Below the pieces are notes generated by a model. That model was not told where the DNA came from and searched no databases. It saw nothing but the letters and a program-made list of their open reading frames with translations. From NCBI GenBank assembly GCA_963828715.1, contig CAWHFX010000002.1, positions 248,001-312,000 of the forward strand: a DNA stretch of 64,000 bases. Reading direction: 5' to 3'. Shown here piece after piece: positions 1 through 8,020 of the stretch; the first letter of the stretch is position 1, and each line of letters starts with the position of its first letter. Source of the stretch: JAQGMV01 sp963828715 (GTDB taxonomy: Bacteria > Pseudomonadota > Gammaproteobacteria > Burkholderiales > SG8-41). The position numbers and the translations under genes are program-made.

Positions 1-2
1 AA

Positions 3-188
3 TACATGCTGAAGGGCGTCGTGCCATCGGGCAAACGCGATTGCGAGACGCCGCTCGATCGTAATGCGCAGCTCGCGCAACGTTTCGGGATCCGCGGGAC
101 GCCGGGCGTCTATCTCGCGAACGGGCAACAGATCGGCGGTTTCCTGCCGGCGGACAAACTCGAAGCCGTGCTCGCATCCGCGCGCTAA
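3..188 (+). CDS. dsbC: Thiol:disulfide interchange protein DsbC family, C-terminal end (partial)
   Basis: Only the last 61 residues are present; the gene begins before the window. The fragment has the end of a thioredoxin fold: GIRGTPGVYLANG contains the cis-proline (TP) that packs against the active-site CXXC in DsbC/DsbG proteins, followed by the strand and final helix (GGFLPADKLEAVL). The CXXC itself lies upstream and is not seen. The family works in the periplasm as a disulfide isomerase. Stop TAA at 186-188. DsbC rather than DsbG or another thioredoxin-like protein is inferred from the spacing after the cis-Pro and the gene neighbourhood, so the exact paralogue is uncertain. Confidence 0.8.
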   Translation, partial: YMLKGVVPSGKRDCETPLDRNAQLAQRFGIRGTPGVYLANGQQIGGFLPADKLEAVLASAR

Positions 189-244
189 CCGCGCACATCA
201 CTCGATCAGGTCAACATGACGCGCGGAGTGCGCGTTAGAGCAGC

Positions 245-955
245 ATGTACACGTGCCGCCGGACAGCCCCAGCGCAGGGCCATGGTCGCCGGCAACATGC
301 CGTTGCGTTCCGGGTTTCTGCCGCTCTGATCGCTTCAGTTTTCGTGCATGCGGTCCTGATGAGCGGCATGCCGTTCGCGCCTGCGGGCAAACGTGCCGCG
401 CACGAGCCGCCGGCCACGTTCAATGTGGCGCTGATCCCCGTTCCCGAATCGGTCGAGCGCTCGCAGCCGGAAACAGCGCTCGCGCCGCTCGGCACAGCGG
501 GCGAACCATCGCCCACTCGTGAGAAGCTGCCGCTACCAGGGGCGAAAGCGCAGACACCGCGCGCGAGCACACGGAGTAAGGGCATCGATTTGCCGCGTGA
601 CGACTCCGTTACGACAGGTACGCCCGTCATCACGCATGCGCCGGACACGACGTATTACGCTGCGAATCAGCTCGACATCTTTCCAGCGCTCGCGGCGCCG
701 CTTCGCCTCGATTACCCGGCGCGGGCCGTTGCCGACGATGTGCGGCGAAGTGCGCTCGTCGAGCTTCAGATCAGCGAGACGGGCATCGTGCATGGCGTCA
801 AGCTCATCGAAGCACAACCGTCCGGCTACTTCGAAGACGAAATCCGCAATGCGTTTCTCGCATCCCGGTTCACACCTGCGATGCGCGACGAACGCCCGGT
901 CAGAAGCCGGGTGCGAGTACGCGTGGATTTCGGCGCCGAGGCCGCGGCCCGATAG
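245..955 (+). CDS. TonB-family energy transducer-like protein
   Basis: A 236-residue protein with a short basic N-terminus, one hydrophobic segment at about residues 23-40, a Pro/Ala-rich middle, and a C-terminal domain at about 150-230. That domain resembles the TonB C-terminal fold (ALVELQISETGIVHGVKLIE, then FTPAMRDERPVRSRVRVRVDF). In this family the N-terminal helix sits in the inner membrane and the C-terminal domain touches outer-membrane partners across the periplasm. There is no adjacent exbB/exbD, so a role in siderophore uptake cannot be claimed; stand-alone TonB C-terminal proteins are common in betaproteobacteria. The gene ends two bases before the convergent stop of mltA. Confidence 0.75.
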   Translation: MYTCRRTAPAQGHGRRQHAVAFRVSAALIASVFVHAVLMSGMPFAPAGKRAAHEPPATFNVALIPVPESVERSQPETALAPLGTAGEPSPTREKLPLPGAKAQTPRASTRSKGIDLPRDDSVTTGTPVITHAPDTTYYAANQLDIFPALAAPLRLDYPARAVADDVRRSALVELQISETGIVHGVKLIEAQPSGYFEDEIRNAFLASRFTPAMRDERPVRSRVRVRVDFGAEAAAR

Positions 956-957
956 GT

Positions 958-2226
958 TCAGTCACTCGTGACAGCCGGCAGCGGCTGATTGCGCGGCCAC
1001 AACATCCACATACGCAGTCGCTGTTTCATGCGGCCCGCCTCGCGTGCTGCCGCCTCGCCATAGCCCCAGAAGAAGTCAGCGCGCACCGGGCCACGAATAG
1101 CTCCGCCGGTATCCTGCGCGAGGACGAGTCGGTTGAGCGGCTTCGGCGAATTCGGCCACGTCGCCGCAATGAAAACCGGCGCGCCCAGCGGAACGTAGCG
1201 TGGATCGATCGCGACGCTGCGCCGTGCCGTAAGCGGAACGCCGAGCGAGCCAGGCGGTCCGGCCGTGGAGGCCGGCAGCTCGCGAAAGAAAACGTAGCTC
1301 GCATTGCTGTTCAGGAGCTCGACCGCTTTGGTCGGATTGCGCCGCGCCCATGCCTGAATCGACTGCATCGAAACCTGCTCCGGCGAGAGCTCGCCACGGT
1401 CGATCAGAACGCGCCCGATCGACCGATACGGATAACCGTTCTGGTCTGCATAGCCGACGCGGAGCGTCTCACCGGTGTCGAGCAGAATGCGGCCCGAGCC
1501 CTGCACGTGCAGAAAGAAAAGCTCGACTGCGTCGTCGACCCACACAATCTCCTTCCCGCGCAGCGGAGCCTCGCCGCCCTCGATGCGCGCGCGGTCGTAG
1601 GACGGTACGAGACGACGCCCTTCGATGCGGCCGCGCAGGCGCATATTCTTGAGCTCGGGATAGAGCTCTCCGAGATCGACCACGACGAGATCTTCGGGCA
1701 CACCATAGACCGGATATCGATAGCGCGGCGTCTGCTTGCGGCTGCCCCGGAGCAGCGGCTCGTAGTACCCCGTGATCAGGCCCTCCTCCCCTGAAGTCTG
1801 ACTGCTCACCTGATAGGGCACGAAGTTCGACTCGAAGAAGAGCCGTACTGCCTCCGCCGAAGGATTCGAGAGTCGCGAAGATGTCGCGCACACGTCGCGC
1901 CAGACGTCTCGCGTCGCGAGCGCCGAGCAGCCTGCGGCGAATGCGCTCCATGCTTCGGCGATGTTGTCCTCGCGCCAGCCTGGAAGTGCATCCCAGGTTA
2001 CTTGCCTGAAAACGGGTGCGGGTGGCTCCTGCGAGGCCATTGGCGGTGTCGGGGTCGGGGTCGGCTTCACTTCGACTGGGACACCCGTCGTCACCGGCGG
2101 TAATTTCTCAGGTGAAGTGGGCGGAACGGACGTCGCGCAGCCCCCGAGAGACCCGAGCAACATGACGAGCGTTGATGCGCAGGCGAAGCACAGCGACGTG
2201 AAAGTGAATCGAGTATAAGAGCCCAT
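958..2226 (-). CDS. mltA: Membrane-bound lytic murein transglycosylase A
   Basis: A 422-residue lipoprotein that cleaves peptidoglycan glycan strands to 1,6-anhydro products at the outer membrane. The chosen ATG at 2226 gives a clean lipoprotein signal peptide (hydrophobic stretch, then LGSLGGC with Cys30). The frame stays open 98 codons upstream but that part is Arg-rich with no signal, so it was not used. The body has the MltA domain (TGYYEPLLRGS, HVQGSGRI) and a C-terminal 3D domain with the conserved Asp-rich motif AQDTGGAIRGPVRADFFWGYG-like segment near residues 370-390, which carries the catalytic Asp of the family. The start codon lies inside the left arm of a perfect 19-bp inverted repeat. 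It converges on the TonB-like gene. Confidence 0.95.
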   Translation of the reverse strand: MGSYTRFTFTSLCFACASTLVMLLGSLGGCATSVPPTSPEKLPPVTTGVPVEVKPTPTPTPPMASQEPPAPVFRQVTWDALPGWREDNIAEAWSAFAAGCSALATRDVWRDVCATSSRLSNPSAEAVRLFFESNFVPYQVSSQTSGEEGLITGYYEPLLRGSRKQTPRYRYPVYGVPEDLVVVDLGELYPELKNMRLRGRIEGRRLVPSYDRARIEGGEAPLRGKEIVWVDDAVELFFLHVQGSGRILLDTGETLRVGYADQNGYPYRSIGRVLIDRGELSPEQVSMQSIQAWARRNPTKAVELLNSNASYVFFRELPASTAGPPGSLGVPLTARRSVAIDPRYVPLGAPVFIAATWPNSPKPLNRLVLAQDTGGAIRGPVRADFFWGYGEAAAREAGRMKQRLRMWMLWPRNQPLPAVTSD

Positions 2227-2629
2227 AACATAATGACGCGAGTGCGCGTCGCGAGCCAAAATCGTGTATGACAAGGAGGAAGCCGAAGAGCGTATCGAGA
2301 ATACGGTCAAGGCGGCCGACGCAGTGTCCCGTGCAGGGCGGAGCAGTGCCTGCCGCGTAGCGGTAGGTGCGACCCCGGAACGGGACGAGCATGTCGCGAT
2401 CACGCACGGGCCTACACACGCCTCCGCCGTCAGATCCCCGTGAACGGGGCCCCTCTTCCAGGCTGCGGCGTGCCGCCATTTTGGCCGCAACCCGAAGCGC
2501 TGGCACGACTTTTCGCCCATCTCATCGTCTTGCTCCTTGCCAATGTTCTCGACATTGCCTTCGTCGCACTCCTTGATCCAAGCGAAAATCGTGACAGCGC
2601 GCGCCGCCGCTCATTATGTTATGGGCTCT
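2218..2629. repeat. Perfect 19-bp inverted repeat pair bounding a 374-bp segment
   Basis: The sequence AGAGCCCATAACATAATGA occurs at 2218-2236 and its exact reverse complement at 2611-2629. The left arm overlaps the mltA start codon; the right arm lies 8 bp before the small membrane protein gene. Further inside, about 40 bp of each arm also align loosely without gaps (around 2270-2310 against 2535-2575). The 374 bp between the arms holds no recognisable gene. This could be a small non-autonomous mobile element with terminal repeats, or a duplicated and inverted promoter/5-prime region serving two divergent genes. No clear target duplication is visible. Confidence 0.7.
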
Positions 2630-2637
2630 AGGTAGTC

Positions 2638-2766
2638 ATGGAACTCTTCTGGCTGCTGCTCGAAGCCGGCGTCGCGCTGGCGCTTCTGCTCCTCATCGTG
2701 TGGTGGACGTGGCCACGGCGAAGCCACGATGATTCGCAACACGAAAAATCACCCGACGAGAAATAG
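2638..2766 (+). CDS. Small single-span membrane protein (42 aa)
   Basis: A short ORF of 42 residues beginning MELFWLLLEAGVALALLLLI, a single hydrophobic helix that ends VWWTWPRR, followed by a charged hydrophilic tail (SHDDSQHEKSPDEK). The pattern of a short acidic N-terminus, one transmembrane helix and a WW(T)xPRR stop-transfer sequence resembles small membrane proteins seen next to apaG/rpe in other betaproteobacteria. Function unknown. The ribosome binding site is weak. It sits just outside the right arm of the 19-bp inverted repeat and is convergent with apaG. The call rests on composition and position rather than on homology I can verify. Confidence 0.6.
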   Translation: MELFWLLLEAGVALALLLLIVWWTWPRRSHDDSQHEKSPDEK

Positions 2767-2831
2767 GCCGAAACGTTGCGACCGATCGCTGCCGGCGCCG
2801 CTTCGTTCGCCCGCCGTCGTGACCGCAGCGT

Positions 2832-3212
2832 TTAATGCAGTACCCGCGGCATGGCAAGCGTGAATTCGGGAATCGGCGCGTCGAACCGCAGGCCGTCTTC
2901 AGCGACCATCTGATAGCTGCCGCGCATCGTACCGACCGGGGTCGCGATGGCAGCGCCGCTCGTGTATTCGAACGACTGCCCCGGACGCAGAAGAGGCTGC
3001 TCGCCGACCACACCCTCGCCTTTCACTTCCTGCACCTTGTTCTCGGCGTCGGTGATGATCCAGTGGCGGGTGACGAGCTGCGCAGCCACGGTGCCGGTGT
3101 TCTTAATGGTGATCGTGTAGGCGAAAACATAGCGGCTTTCATCGACGTCCGATTGCTCCGGCACGAAAGCGACGCTTGCGCTTACAGTGATGTGATGCTT
3201 GTCGTCGGCCAT
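2832..3212 (-). CDS. apaG: ApaG (CorD) family protein
   Basis: 126 residues from MADDKHHITV, matching the family's usual 124-130; a start five codons upstream is possible. ApaG is a single fibronectin-III-like beta-sandwich domain. The family signature is visible: YVFAYTITIKNTGTVAAQL, then RHWIITDAENKVQEVKGEGVVGEQP, PGQSFEYTSG and GTMRGSYQMV. It is associated with resistance to divalent cations and with apaH in enterics, but its molecular role is unresolved. It is transcribed divergently from rpe, with about 130 bp between the starts, a conserved arrangement in Burkholderiales. Confidence 0.95.
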   Translation of the reverse strand: MADDKHHITVSASVAFVPEQSDVDESRYVFAYTITIKNTGTVAAQLVTRHWIITDAENKVQEVKGEGVVGEQPLLRPGQSFEYTSGAAIATPVGTMRGSYQMVAEDGLRFDAPIPEFTLAMPRVLH

Positions 3213-3345
3213 GTCGGTATTCCACACGAATCACCACGGGGCGACAAGGCGTGGGCCGACTGACGGTCGCCGCACGGCCGGGTGCACGAGCCCCGCTCGG
3301 AGTCCTCGAGTTTATGCGGCGATTCGCGAACCGCTACAATTCGAC

Positions 3346-4011
3346 ATGGCCTTTCGCATCGCCCCCAGCATTCTCTCCGCGGATTTCGCACGACTCGGCG
3401 ACGAAGTGCGGGCGGTCGTGCGGGCGGGCGCGGACCTCGTACATTTCGACGTGATGGACAACCATTACGTCCCTAATCTGACGGTCGGTCCCGTCGTGTG
3501 CGAGGCGATCGCGCCATTATGCGACGTGCCGATCGACGTCCACCTGATGGTGAAACCGGTCGATCGCATCGTGCCCGACTTCGCCAAGGCGGGTGCGCGG
3601 CTGATTTCGTTTCATCCGGAGGCGAGCGAACACATAGACCGCACCATCGACCTGATCACGCATTCAGGGTGCAAGGCCGGGTTGGTCTTCAATCCCGCTA
3701 CGCCGCTCTACTATCTGGACCACGTGCTGCACAAACTCGATCTCGTCCTGATCATGTCGGTCAATCCCGGTTTCGGCGGTCAGTCGTTCATTCCCGAGGC
3801 GCTCAACAAGATTCGCGCCGTGCGCGAGCGCATCGACCGCAGCGGGCGCGAGATATGGCTCGAGGTGGACGGCGGCGTCAAAGTCGAAAACATCGGCGCG
3901 ATCGCAAGCGCGGGCGCCGATACGTTCGTTGCCGGATCGGCGATATTCGAGAGCAGCGATTACGGGGCAACGATCGCCGCCATGCGTGCGCAACTCGCGC
4001 AGGTCACATGA
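3346..4011 (+). CDS. rpe: Ribulose-phosphate 3-epimerase
   Basis: 221 residues from MAFRIAPSILSAD, the usual family start. It interconverts D-ribulose 5-phosphate and D-xylulose 5-phosphate in the pentose phosphate pathway. TIM-barrel motifs are present: the metal/catalytic segment VHFDVMDNHYVPNLTVGP, VHLMVKP, SFHPEAS, MSVNPGFGGQSF (phosphate-binding and catalytic loop) and LEVDGGV. The open frame extends upstream to 3199 but that part overlaps apaG on the other strand and is not conserved. It precedes gph by 13 bp and is probably cotranscribed with gph and trpE. Confidence 0.97.
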   Translation: MAFRIAPSILSADFARLGDEVRAVVRAGADLVHFDVMDNHYVPNLTVGPVVCEAIAPLCDVPIDVHLMVKPVDRIVPDFAKAGARLISFHPEASEHIDRTIDLITHSGCKAGLVFNPATPLYYLDHVLHKLDLVLIMSVNPGFGGQSFIPEALNKIRAVRERIDRSGREIWLEVDGGVKVENIGAIASAGADTFVAGSAIFESSDYGATIAAMRAQLAQVT

Positions 4012-4024
4012 GCCGGCGGTGCAC

Positions 4025-4705
4025 ATGAGCTTTCCGTTGCGCGTGAGCGCAGTCACGATCGATCTCGACGGCACGCTGCTCGATACGATCCCCGACCTCG
4101 CGATGGCTGCGAACATGACGCTCACCGAGCTCGGCTTTCCCGAGCTCGATCCCGCATTGATCCGCACCTTCGTCGGCAAAGGCCTCGCGCGACTGGTCGA
4201 GCGCACCCTCAGCACCGCGCTTGGCGCACCGCCCGCGGACGACCTCCTGCGGCAGGGCCTCGCGGTCTTCGACCGGCATTACACGGCCGTGAACGGCAAA
4301 CACACGAGCGTCTACGCCGGTGTGCAGGAAGGGCTCGACTGTCTGCGCAAAGACGGATTCCCGCTCGCCTGCGTCACCAACAAGTCCGAACGCTATACGC
4401 GGCCACTGCTGGACATGGTCGGAATGGCGTCGTATTTCAAACACGTGGTCTGCGGCGATACGCTGCCGCAGAAAAAGCCGCATCCGGCGCCCCTGCTTCA
4501 CGCGTGCAGCGCATTGAACGTCGCGCCTGCCGCGATGCTCATGATCGGCGATTCGCTGAATGACACGCAGGCCGCACGTGCCGCGGGATGTCCGGTATTC
4601 TGCGTAACTTATGGATACAACGAAGGCGTCGATGTACGCAGCCTCGACTCGGACGCGCTTCTGGACTCGCTGGTCGAAGCGCCCGGCCTCATCGAGAAAG
4701 CATGA
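4025..4705 (+). CDS. gph: Phosphoglycolate phosphatase (HAD superfamily)
   Basis: 226 residues. HAD motif I is TIDLDGTLLDT with the nucleophile Asp13 and acid/base Asp15; motif II is CVTNKS; the motif III Lys falls within QKKPHPAPLL; motif IV is MIGDSLNDTQAA. The helical cap lies at roughly residues 20-85. It removes 2-phosphoglycolate formed during DNA repair or oxygenase side reactions. The ATG at 4025 follows rpe closely, and the stop overlaps the trpE start (ATGA at 4702-4705), so the three genes look translationally coupled. Confidence 0.95.
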   Translation: MSFPLRVSAVTIDLDGTLLDTIPDLAMAANMTLTELGFPELDPALIRTFVGKGLARLVERTLSTALGAPPADDLLRQGLAVFDRHYTAVNGKHTSVYAGVQEGLDCLRKDGFPLACVTNKSERYTRPLLDMVGMASYFKHVVCGDTLPQKKPHPAPLLHACSALNVAPAAMLMIGDSLNDTQAARAAGCPVFCVTYGYNEGVDVRSLDSDALLDSLVEAPGLIEKA

Positions 4706-6177
4706 CTGAAAGCGAATTCAGGGCGCTTGGCGACGCAGGCTACAACCGCGTGCCGGTCGTGCTCGAAACCTTCGCGGATCTCGACACGCCGCTCTCGATC
4801 TATCTCAAGCTCGCAAACGAGCCGTATACGTACTTGCTCGAATCCGTGGTCGGAGGCGAGCGTTTCGGGCGTTACTCGTTCATCGGGCTTGCAGCCGGCC
4901 GGCGCATCGAAGTACGTGGGTTCGAGTGCTGCGAGATCGAGCACGATAGCGTCGTCGATCGCGAGACACACCAGGATCCGCTCGAATTCGTGGAAGCGTA
5001 CCTGCGGCGCTTCCGCGTCGCTCAGGACCCGCGTCTGCCGCGCTTCTGCGGAGGACTCGTCGGCTACTTCGGGTACGAGACGGTGCACTACATCGAGAAG
5101 AAGCTCGCCGGCTCACGCAAGCCCGACCCGCTCGATGTTCCCGACATACTGCTGCTCGTCTCCGAAGAGCTTGCGATCGTCGACAACCTCTCGGGCAAGC
5201 TGTCGCTGGTCGTGTATGCGGAGCCTTCGAAACCGGACGCCTATCGGCGTGCGCGCGCGCGACTGGCAGAGCTCCTGCACAAGTTGCGCGAAGCCGTGAA
5301 GATTCCGCCCGACACCCGCTGCGAATCGGAGGCTGCCGTCTCGGGCTTCGGGGAAGCGGCCTATCACGTCGCGGTGGAGCGCGCGAAGAAATACATTTAC
5401 GAGGGCGACATCATGCAGGTCGTGCCCTCGCAGCGCATGTCGAAGCGCTTCCGGGCCACACCGCTCGCCCTCTACCGCGCGCTCCGGACGCTCAATCCGT
5501 CCCCGTACATGTACTACTTCGACTTCGCGCGCTTCCATGTCGTCGGCGCTTCGCCGGAAATTCTGGTTCGGCTCGAAGGTGATGTCGTCACCGTGCGGCC
5601 GATCGCGGGCACCCGCCGTCGCGGTGCAACGCCGGCCGAGGATGCCGCGCTGGGCGCCGAGCTGCTCGCCGATGAAAAAGAACGCGCCGAGCACATCATG
5701 CTGGTGGATCTCGGCCGCAATGACGCCGGACGCGTTGCGCGCACCGGCACCGTGCACGTGACCGAGCAGATGGTGATCGAGCGCTACTCGCACGTCATGC
5801 ACATCGTGTCCAACGTCGAGGGGACATTGCGGTCCGATCTCAACGCCGTGGACGTGCTGCGTGCGACGTTCCCTGCTGGTACGGTTTCGGGCGCGCCGAA
5901 AGTCCGCGCCATGGAAATCATCGATGAGCTCGAGCCGGTGAAACGCGGCGTGTATGCCGGCGCGGTGGGCTACCTCGGTTTTCACGGCAACATGGACGTC
6001 GCGATCGCGCTTCGCACTGCCGTTGTCAAGGATGGCCTCCTTCATGTGCAGGCGGGCGGCGGCATCGTGGCAGATTCCGAGCCGGATGCGGAATGGCAGG
6101 AAACGCAGAACAAGGCGAAGGCGCTGCTCCGCGCGGCTGAAATGGCGGAATCAGGACTCGACACGCGCTGGGAATAA
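4702..6177 (+). CDS. trpE: Anthranilate synthase component I
   Basis: 491 residues. It converts chorismate to anthranilate with the TrpG glutaminase, the first step of tryptophan synthesis. The N-terminal regulatory segment has the tryptophan-binding LLES motif at residues 45-48, so feedback inhibition is expected. The C-terminal chorismate-binding domain has RPIAGTRRRG, ADEKERAEHIMLVDLGRND, YSHVMHIVSNVEG and FPAGTVSGAPKVRAMEII. The start overlaps the gph stop by 4 bp. The partner gene trpG lies 1.8 kb downstream, separated by three unrelated small genes, one of them on the opposite strand. Confidence 0.97.
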   Translation: MTESEFRALGDAGYNRVPVVLETFADLDTPLSIYLKLANEPYTYLLESVVGGERFGRYSFIGLAAGRRIEVRGFECCEIEHDSVVDRETHQDPLEFVEAYLRRFRVAQDPRLPRFCGGLVGYFGYETVHYIEKKLAGSRKPDPLDVPDILLLVSEELAIVDNLSGKLSLVVYAEPSKPDAYRRARARLAELLHKLREAVKIPPDTRCESEAAVSGFGEAAYHVAVERAKKYIYEGDIMQVVPSQRMSKRFRATPLALYRALRTLNPSPYMYYFDFARFHVVGASPEILVRLEGDVVTVRPIAGTRRRGATPAEDAALGAELLADEKERAEHIMLVDLGRNDAGRVARTGTVHVTEQMVIERYSHVMHIVSNVEGTLRSDLNAVDVLRATFPAGTVSGAPKVRAMEIIDELEPVKRGVYAGAVGYLGFHGNMDVAIALRTAVVKDGLLHVQAGGGIVADSEPDAEWQETQNKAKALLRAAEMAESGLDTRWE

Positions 6178-6483
6178 TCGCATACGGCTCACTGTTTCTT
6201 CCGGTCATGGGAGCAGATGCGTCGCGAACCGCGGTATCTTCGATTGCTCAGGCAGAAATGCGGTAACAGCGCGCGCTTCGATGGCGAAAACCGGAACTTC
6301 GCTTCTGGACTCGTCTTCGTCGCTCTTTCATGATCTGCCTGCCGCATGCGATCGATCCGGCGGGGGACGAATATAAGAACGCATGTGCACGCCCATTTCA
6401 TAATGTGACTTCGCGGGTGTTGCCGTCGCAACAGAACACGGCGCAGTACCCGCTTTGGCGCTCAACCGCGAGGGGAAGAGCTC
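6178..6483. other. Intergenic region, no gene recognised
   Basis: About 306 bp between trpE and the small hypothetical gene. I see no convincing coding sequence, strong terminator or repeat. A Shine-Dalgarno-like GAGGGGAAGAG at its right edge serves the next gene, so a promoter for that gene must lie within it. Confidence 0.5.
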
Positions 6484-6810
6484 ATGAGCAGTGCGCGCAG
6501 TGCGCCGGACGTCCGTGTCGAGTTGAAGAAGGCCCGCCTGAAACTGGCACGTTTGAAGAAGAGTCTCGAGCGGCTGATGCCATTCGAGGAGTGGTGCCGG
6601 CTTCTGAAGCCGACCGATTCCGCGCAGGAAACCTATCACTTCGTTCGTCGTACGCTGCAAACGCGCATCCGCGAAGCTCAGGCGTGCGTTCGCTGTCTCG
6701 CGGCGCAGCGGCCTCATCCGCATTGCCCGATCGCGCTGCATTGCCCCTTCCCCGGCAACAAAGGGCATCAGGGGCCCACCGTCGAGCGTGGTTGGACGAC
6801 CCGGCACTGA
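6484..6810 (+). CDS. Hypothetical protein (108 aa), N-terminal coiled-coil-like
   Basis: An ORF with a good ribosome binding site (GAGGGGAAGAG, 5 bp before the ATG). Residues 10-33 are a regular Lys/Leu/Arg-rich heptad-like helix (VELKKARLKLARLKKSLERL). The rest contains four cysteines (CRLL, CVRCL, HCP..LHCPF), including a CVRC and an HC..HC arrangement that could bind metal. I do not recognise a family. It lies between trpE and the GlsB-like gene and does not clearly belong to either transcript. The Cys/His spacing makes it more likely than not to be a real gene. Confidence 0.5.
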   Translation: MSSARSAPDVRVELKKARLKLARLKKSLERLMPFEEWCRLLKPTDSAQETYHFVRRTLQTRIREAQACVRCLAAQRPHPHCPIALHCPFPGNKGHQGPTVERGWTTRH

Positions 6811-6898
6811 GTCGGATTCACTCGATCGGAGTTCGCAGCCCGGTGCCGCGCGGCGTCGAGCTTACTGGACCCGGCAACGCAGCGGTGACTCTGCGCAC

Positions 6899-7153
6899 CT
6901 AGGCGCCGCTTCGCTTCTTGATCAGGCTGTAAATCACCAGGATAACGATAGCTCCGATGACGGAGGCAATAAGGCCTGCCTGCTCGCCCGGCTGATACCA
7001 GCCGACCGCCTGACCGAGAAGGTTGGCAATGAATGCGCCGGCGATTCCCAGTACCGCAGTCATGATGAAACCCAGCTTGTCATCGCCGGGATGCAGGGCA
7101 CGCGCAATCAGACCGGCAACAAACCCGATAATGGCCGTCCATACGTAGCTCAT
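6899..7153 (-). CDS. GlsB/YeaQ/YmgE family stress-response membrane protein
   Basis: 84 residues from MSYVWTAIIGF, preceded by a strong ribosome binding site (GAGAGGGAGAGG) that rules out the upstream in-frame start at 7198. Three hydrophobic segments separated by short Gly/Pro loops (IARALHPGDDKLGFI, LLGQAVGWYQPGEQAG) match the transglycosylase-associated/YeaQ family of small inner-membrane proteins induced by general stress. The exact role is unknown. It is on the strand opposite the surrounding trp genes and divergent from the HhH protein. Confidence 0.9.
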   Translation of the reverse strand: MSYVWTAIIGFVAGLIARALHPGDDKLGFIMTAVLGIAGAFIANLLGQAVGWYQPGEQAGLIASVIGAIVILVIYSLIKKRSGA

Positions 7154-7308
7154 TTCATCCTCTCCCTCTCGTTGAACCGAGATATCCTCAGCGAACATCG
7201 CTGGCGTGTGGAGTTCTCGCTGCCCTCGTTAGCGCAATGCTTTGCCCGCCATCGGCAAGATGTCGTCCAGTGGATTACCATCTTGGCGTTTGGTCAACGG
7301 GAGGCGTT

Positions 7309-7815
7309 ATGAAGAAACTGGTTCTGCTGCTTGGTGTATTGCTTGCACTGTGGGGCTCCGCGTACGCGGCGGTCAACATCAATACCGCAACGAAGGAAGA
7401 ACTCGACGCGCTGAAAGGCATCGGGCCGGCGAAAGCCCAAGCCATCGTTGACTATCGAAGCAAGAACGGCCCGTTCAAGTCGGTTGATGATCTCAAGAAC
7501 GTTCCGGGAATCGGTCCGAAGACGCTTGAAGACGTCCGTAAAGACGTGACCGTCACGGGTTCGACCAGTGCTGGGAAGTCTCCTGCCGGGGCCAAGTCGT
7601 CCGAGCCAGCCAAGGCGGCACCAGCGACAAAGGCTGCCGACACGAAATCTGCGGAGACCCCAAAAGAGAGCGCGCCGGCCGATAAGACTTCGCCTAAGAA
7701 GGCCGACACGGGAACCAAAGCGCCGGACAAAAAGGACAGCACGAAGGGAAGTACGTCCGACAAGAAGGAGAGTACACAGTCCGACAAGGACACCAAGAGC
7801 TCGGATAAGAAGTAG
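7309..7815 (+). CDS. ComEA-like helix-hairpin-helix protein with long Lys/Ser/Asp-rich tail
   Basis: 168 residues. Residues 1-20 form a signal peptide (basic start, LLLGVLLALWGSAYA). Residues 22-85 are the ComEA-type helix-hairpin-helix pair: VNINTATKEELDALKGIGPA, then FKSVDDLKNVPGIGPKTLE. Such domains bind DNA non-specifically, in the periplasm when secreted. From about residue 87 to the end the protein is low complexity, almost only K, S, T, D, A, P and E. That tail is unusually long for ComEA-like proteins and resembles a histone-H1-like tail. A GGGAGG ribosome binding site precedes the ATG; the frame opens 24 codons upstream but lacks a signal there. Confidence 0.85.
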   Translation: MKKLVLLLGVLLALWGSAYAAVNINTATKEELDALKGIGPAKAQAIVDYRSKNGPFKSVDDLKNVPGIGPKTLEDVRKDVTVTGSTSAGKSPAGAKSSEPAKAAPATKAADTKSAETPKESAPADKTSPKKADTGTKAPDKKDSTKGSTSDKKESTQSDKDTKSSDKK

Positions 7816-7827
7816 TCGGGAGAACCG

Positions 7828-7853
7828 GCGGCCGCTGTGTTGCAAGCGGCCGC
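7828..7853. terminator. GC-rich hairpin after the HhH gene
   Basis: An 8-bp perfect stem GCGGCCGC (7828-7835 and 7846-7853) with a 10-base loop, 13 bp after the stop of the HhH protein. There is no T-run, so it may be a pause or a factor-dependent terminator rather than an intrinsic one. The remaining bases up to trpG hold no gene. Confidence 0.35.
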
Positions 7854-8020
7854 GGAGCCCTCTCTGAAGCCCTCGGCGTCCGGCGACACACTGCAGGCCT
7901 CCCGCCACGAACTCTGCGGGCAGTCTCGTCAATCTGCTCATCAATCCCAAGACGGGTGGCGTTATCTCGGCCTTGACGAGGTAGGTTCGGAATCGACGCA
8001 AGCCGTTTAAAATCATTGCC

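Noticed and set aside
2227..2520. 98-codon upstream extension of mltA
   Set aside because: It would place a hydrophilic Arg-rich segment before the lipoprotein signal peptide and spans the inverted-repeat segment.
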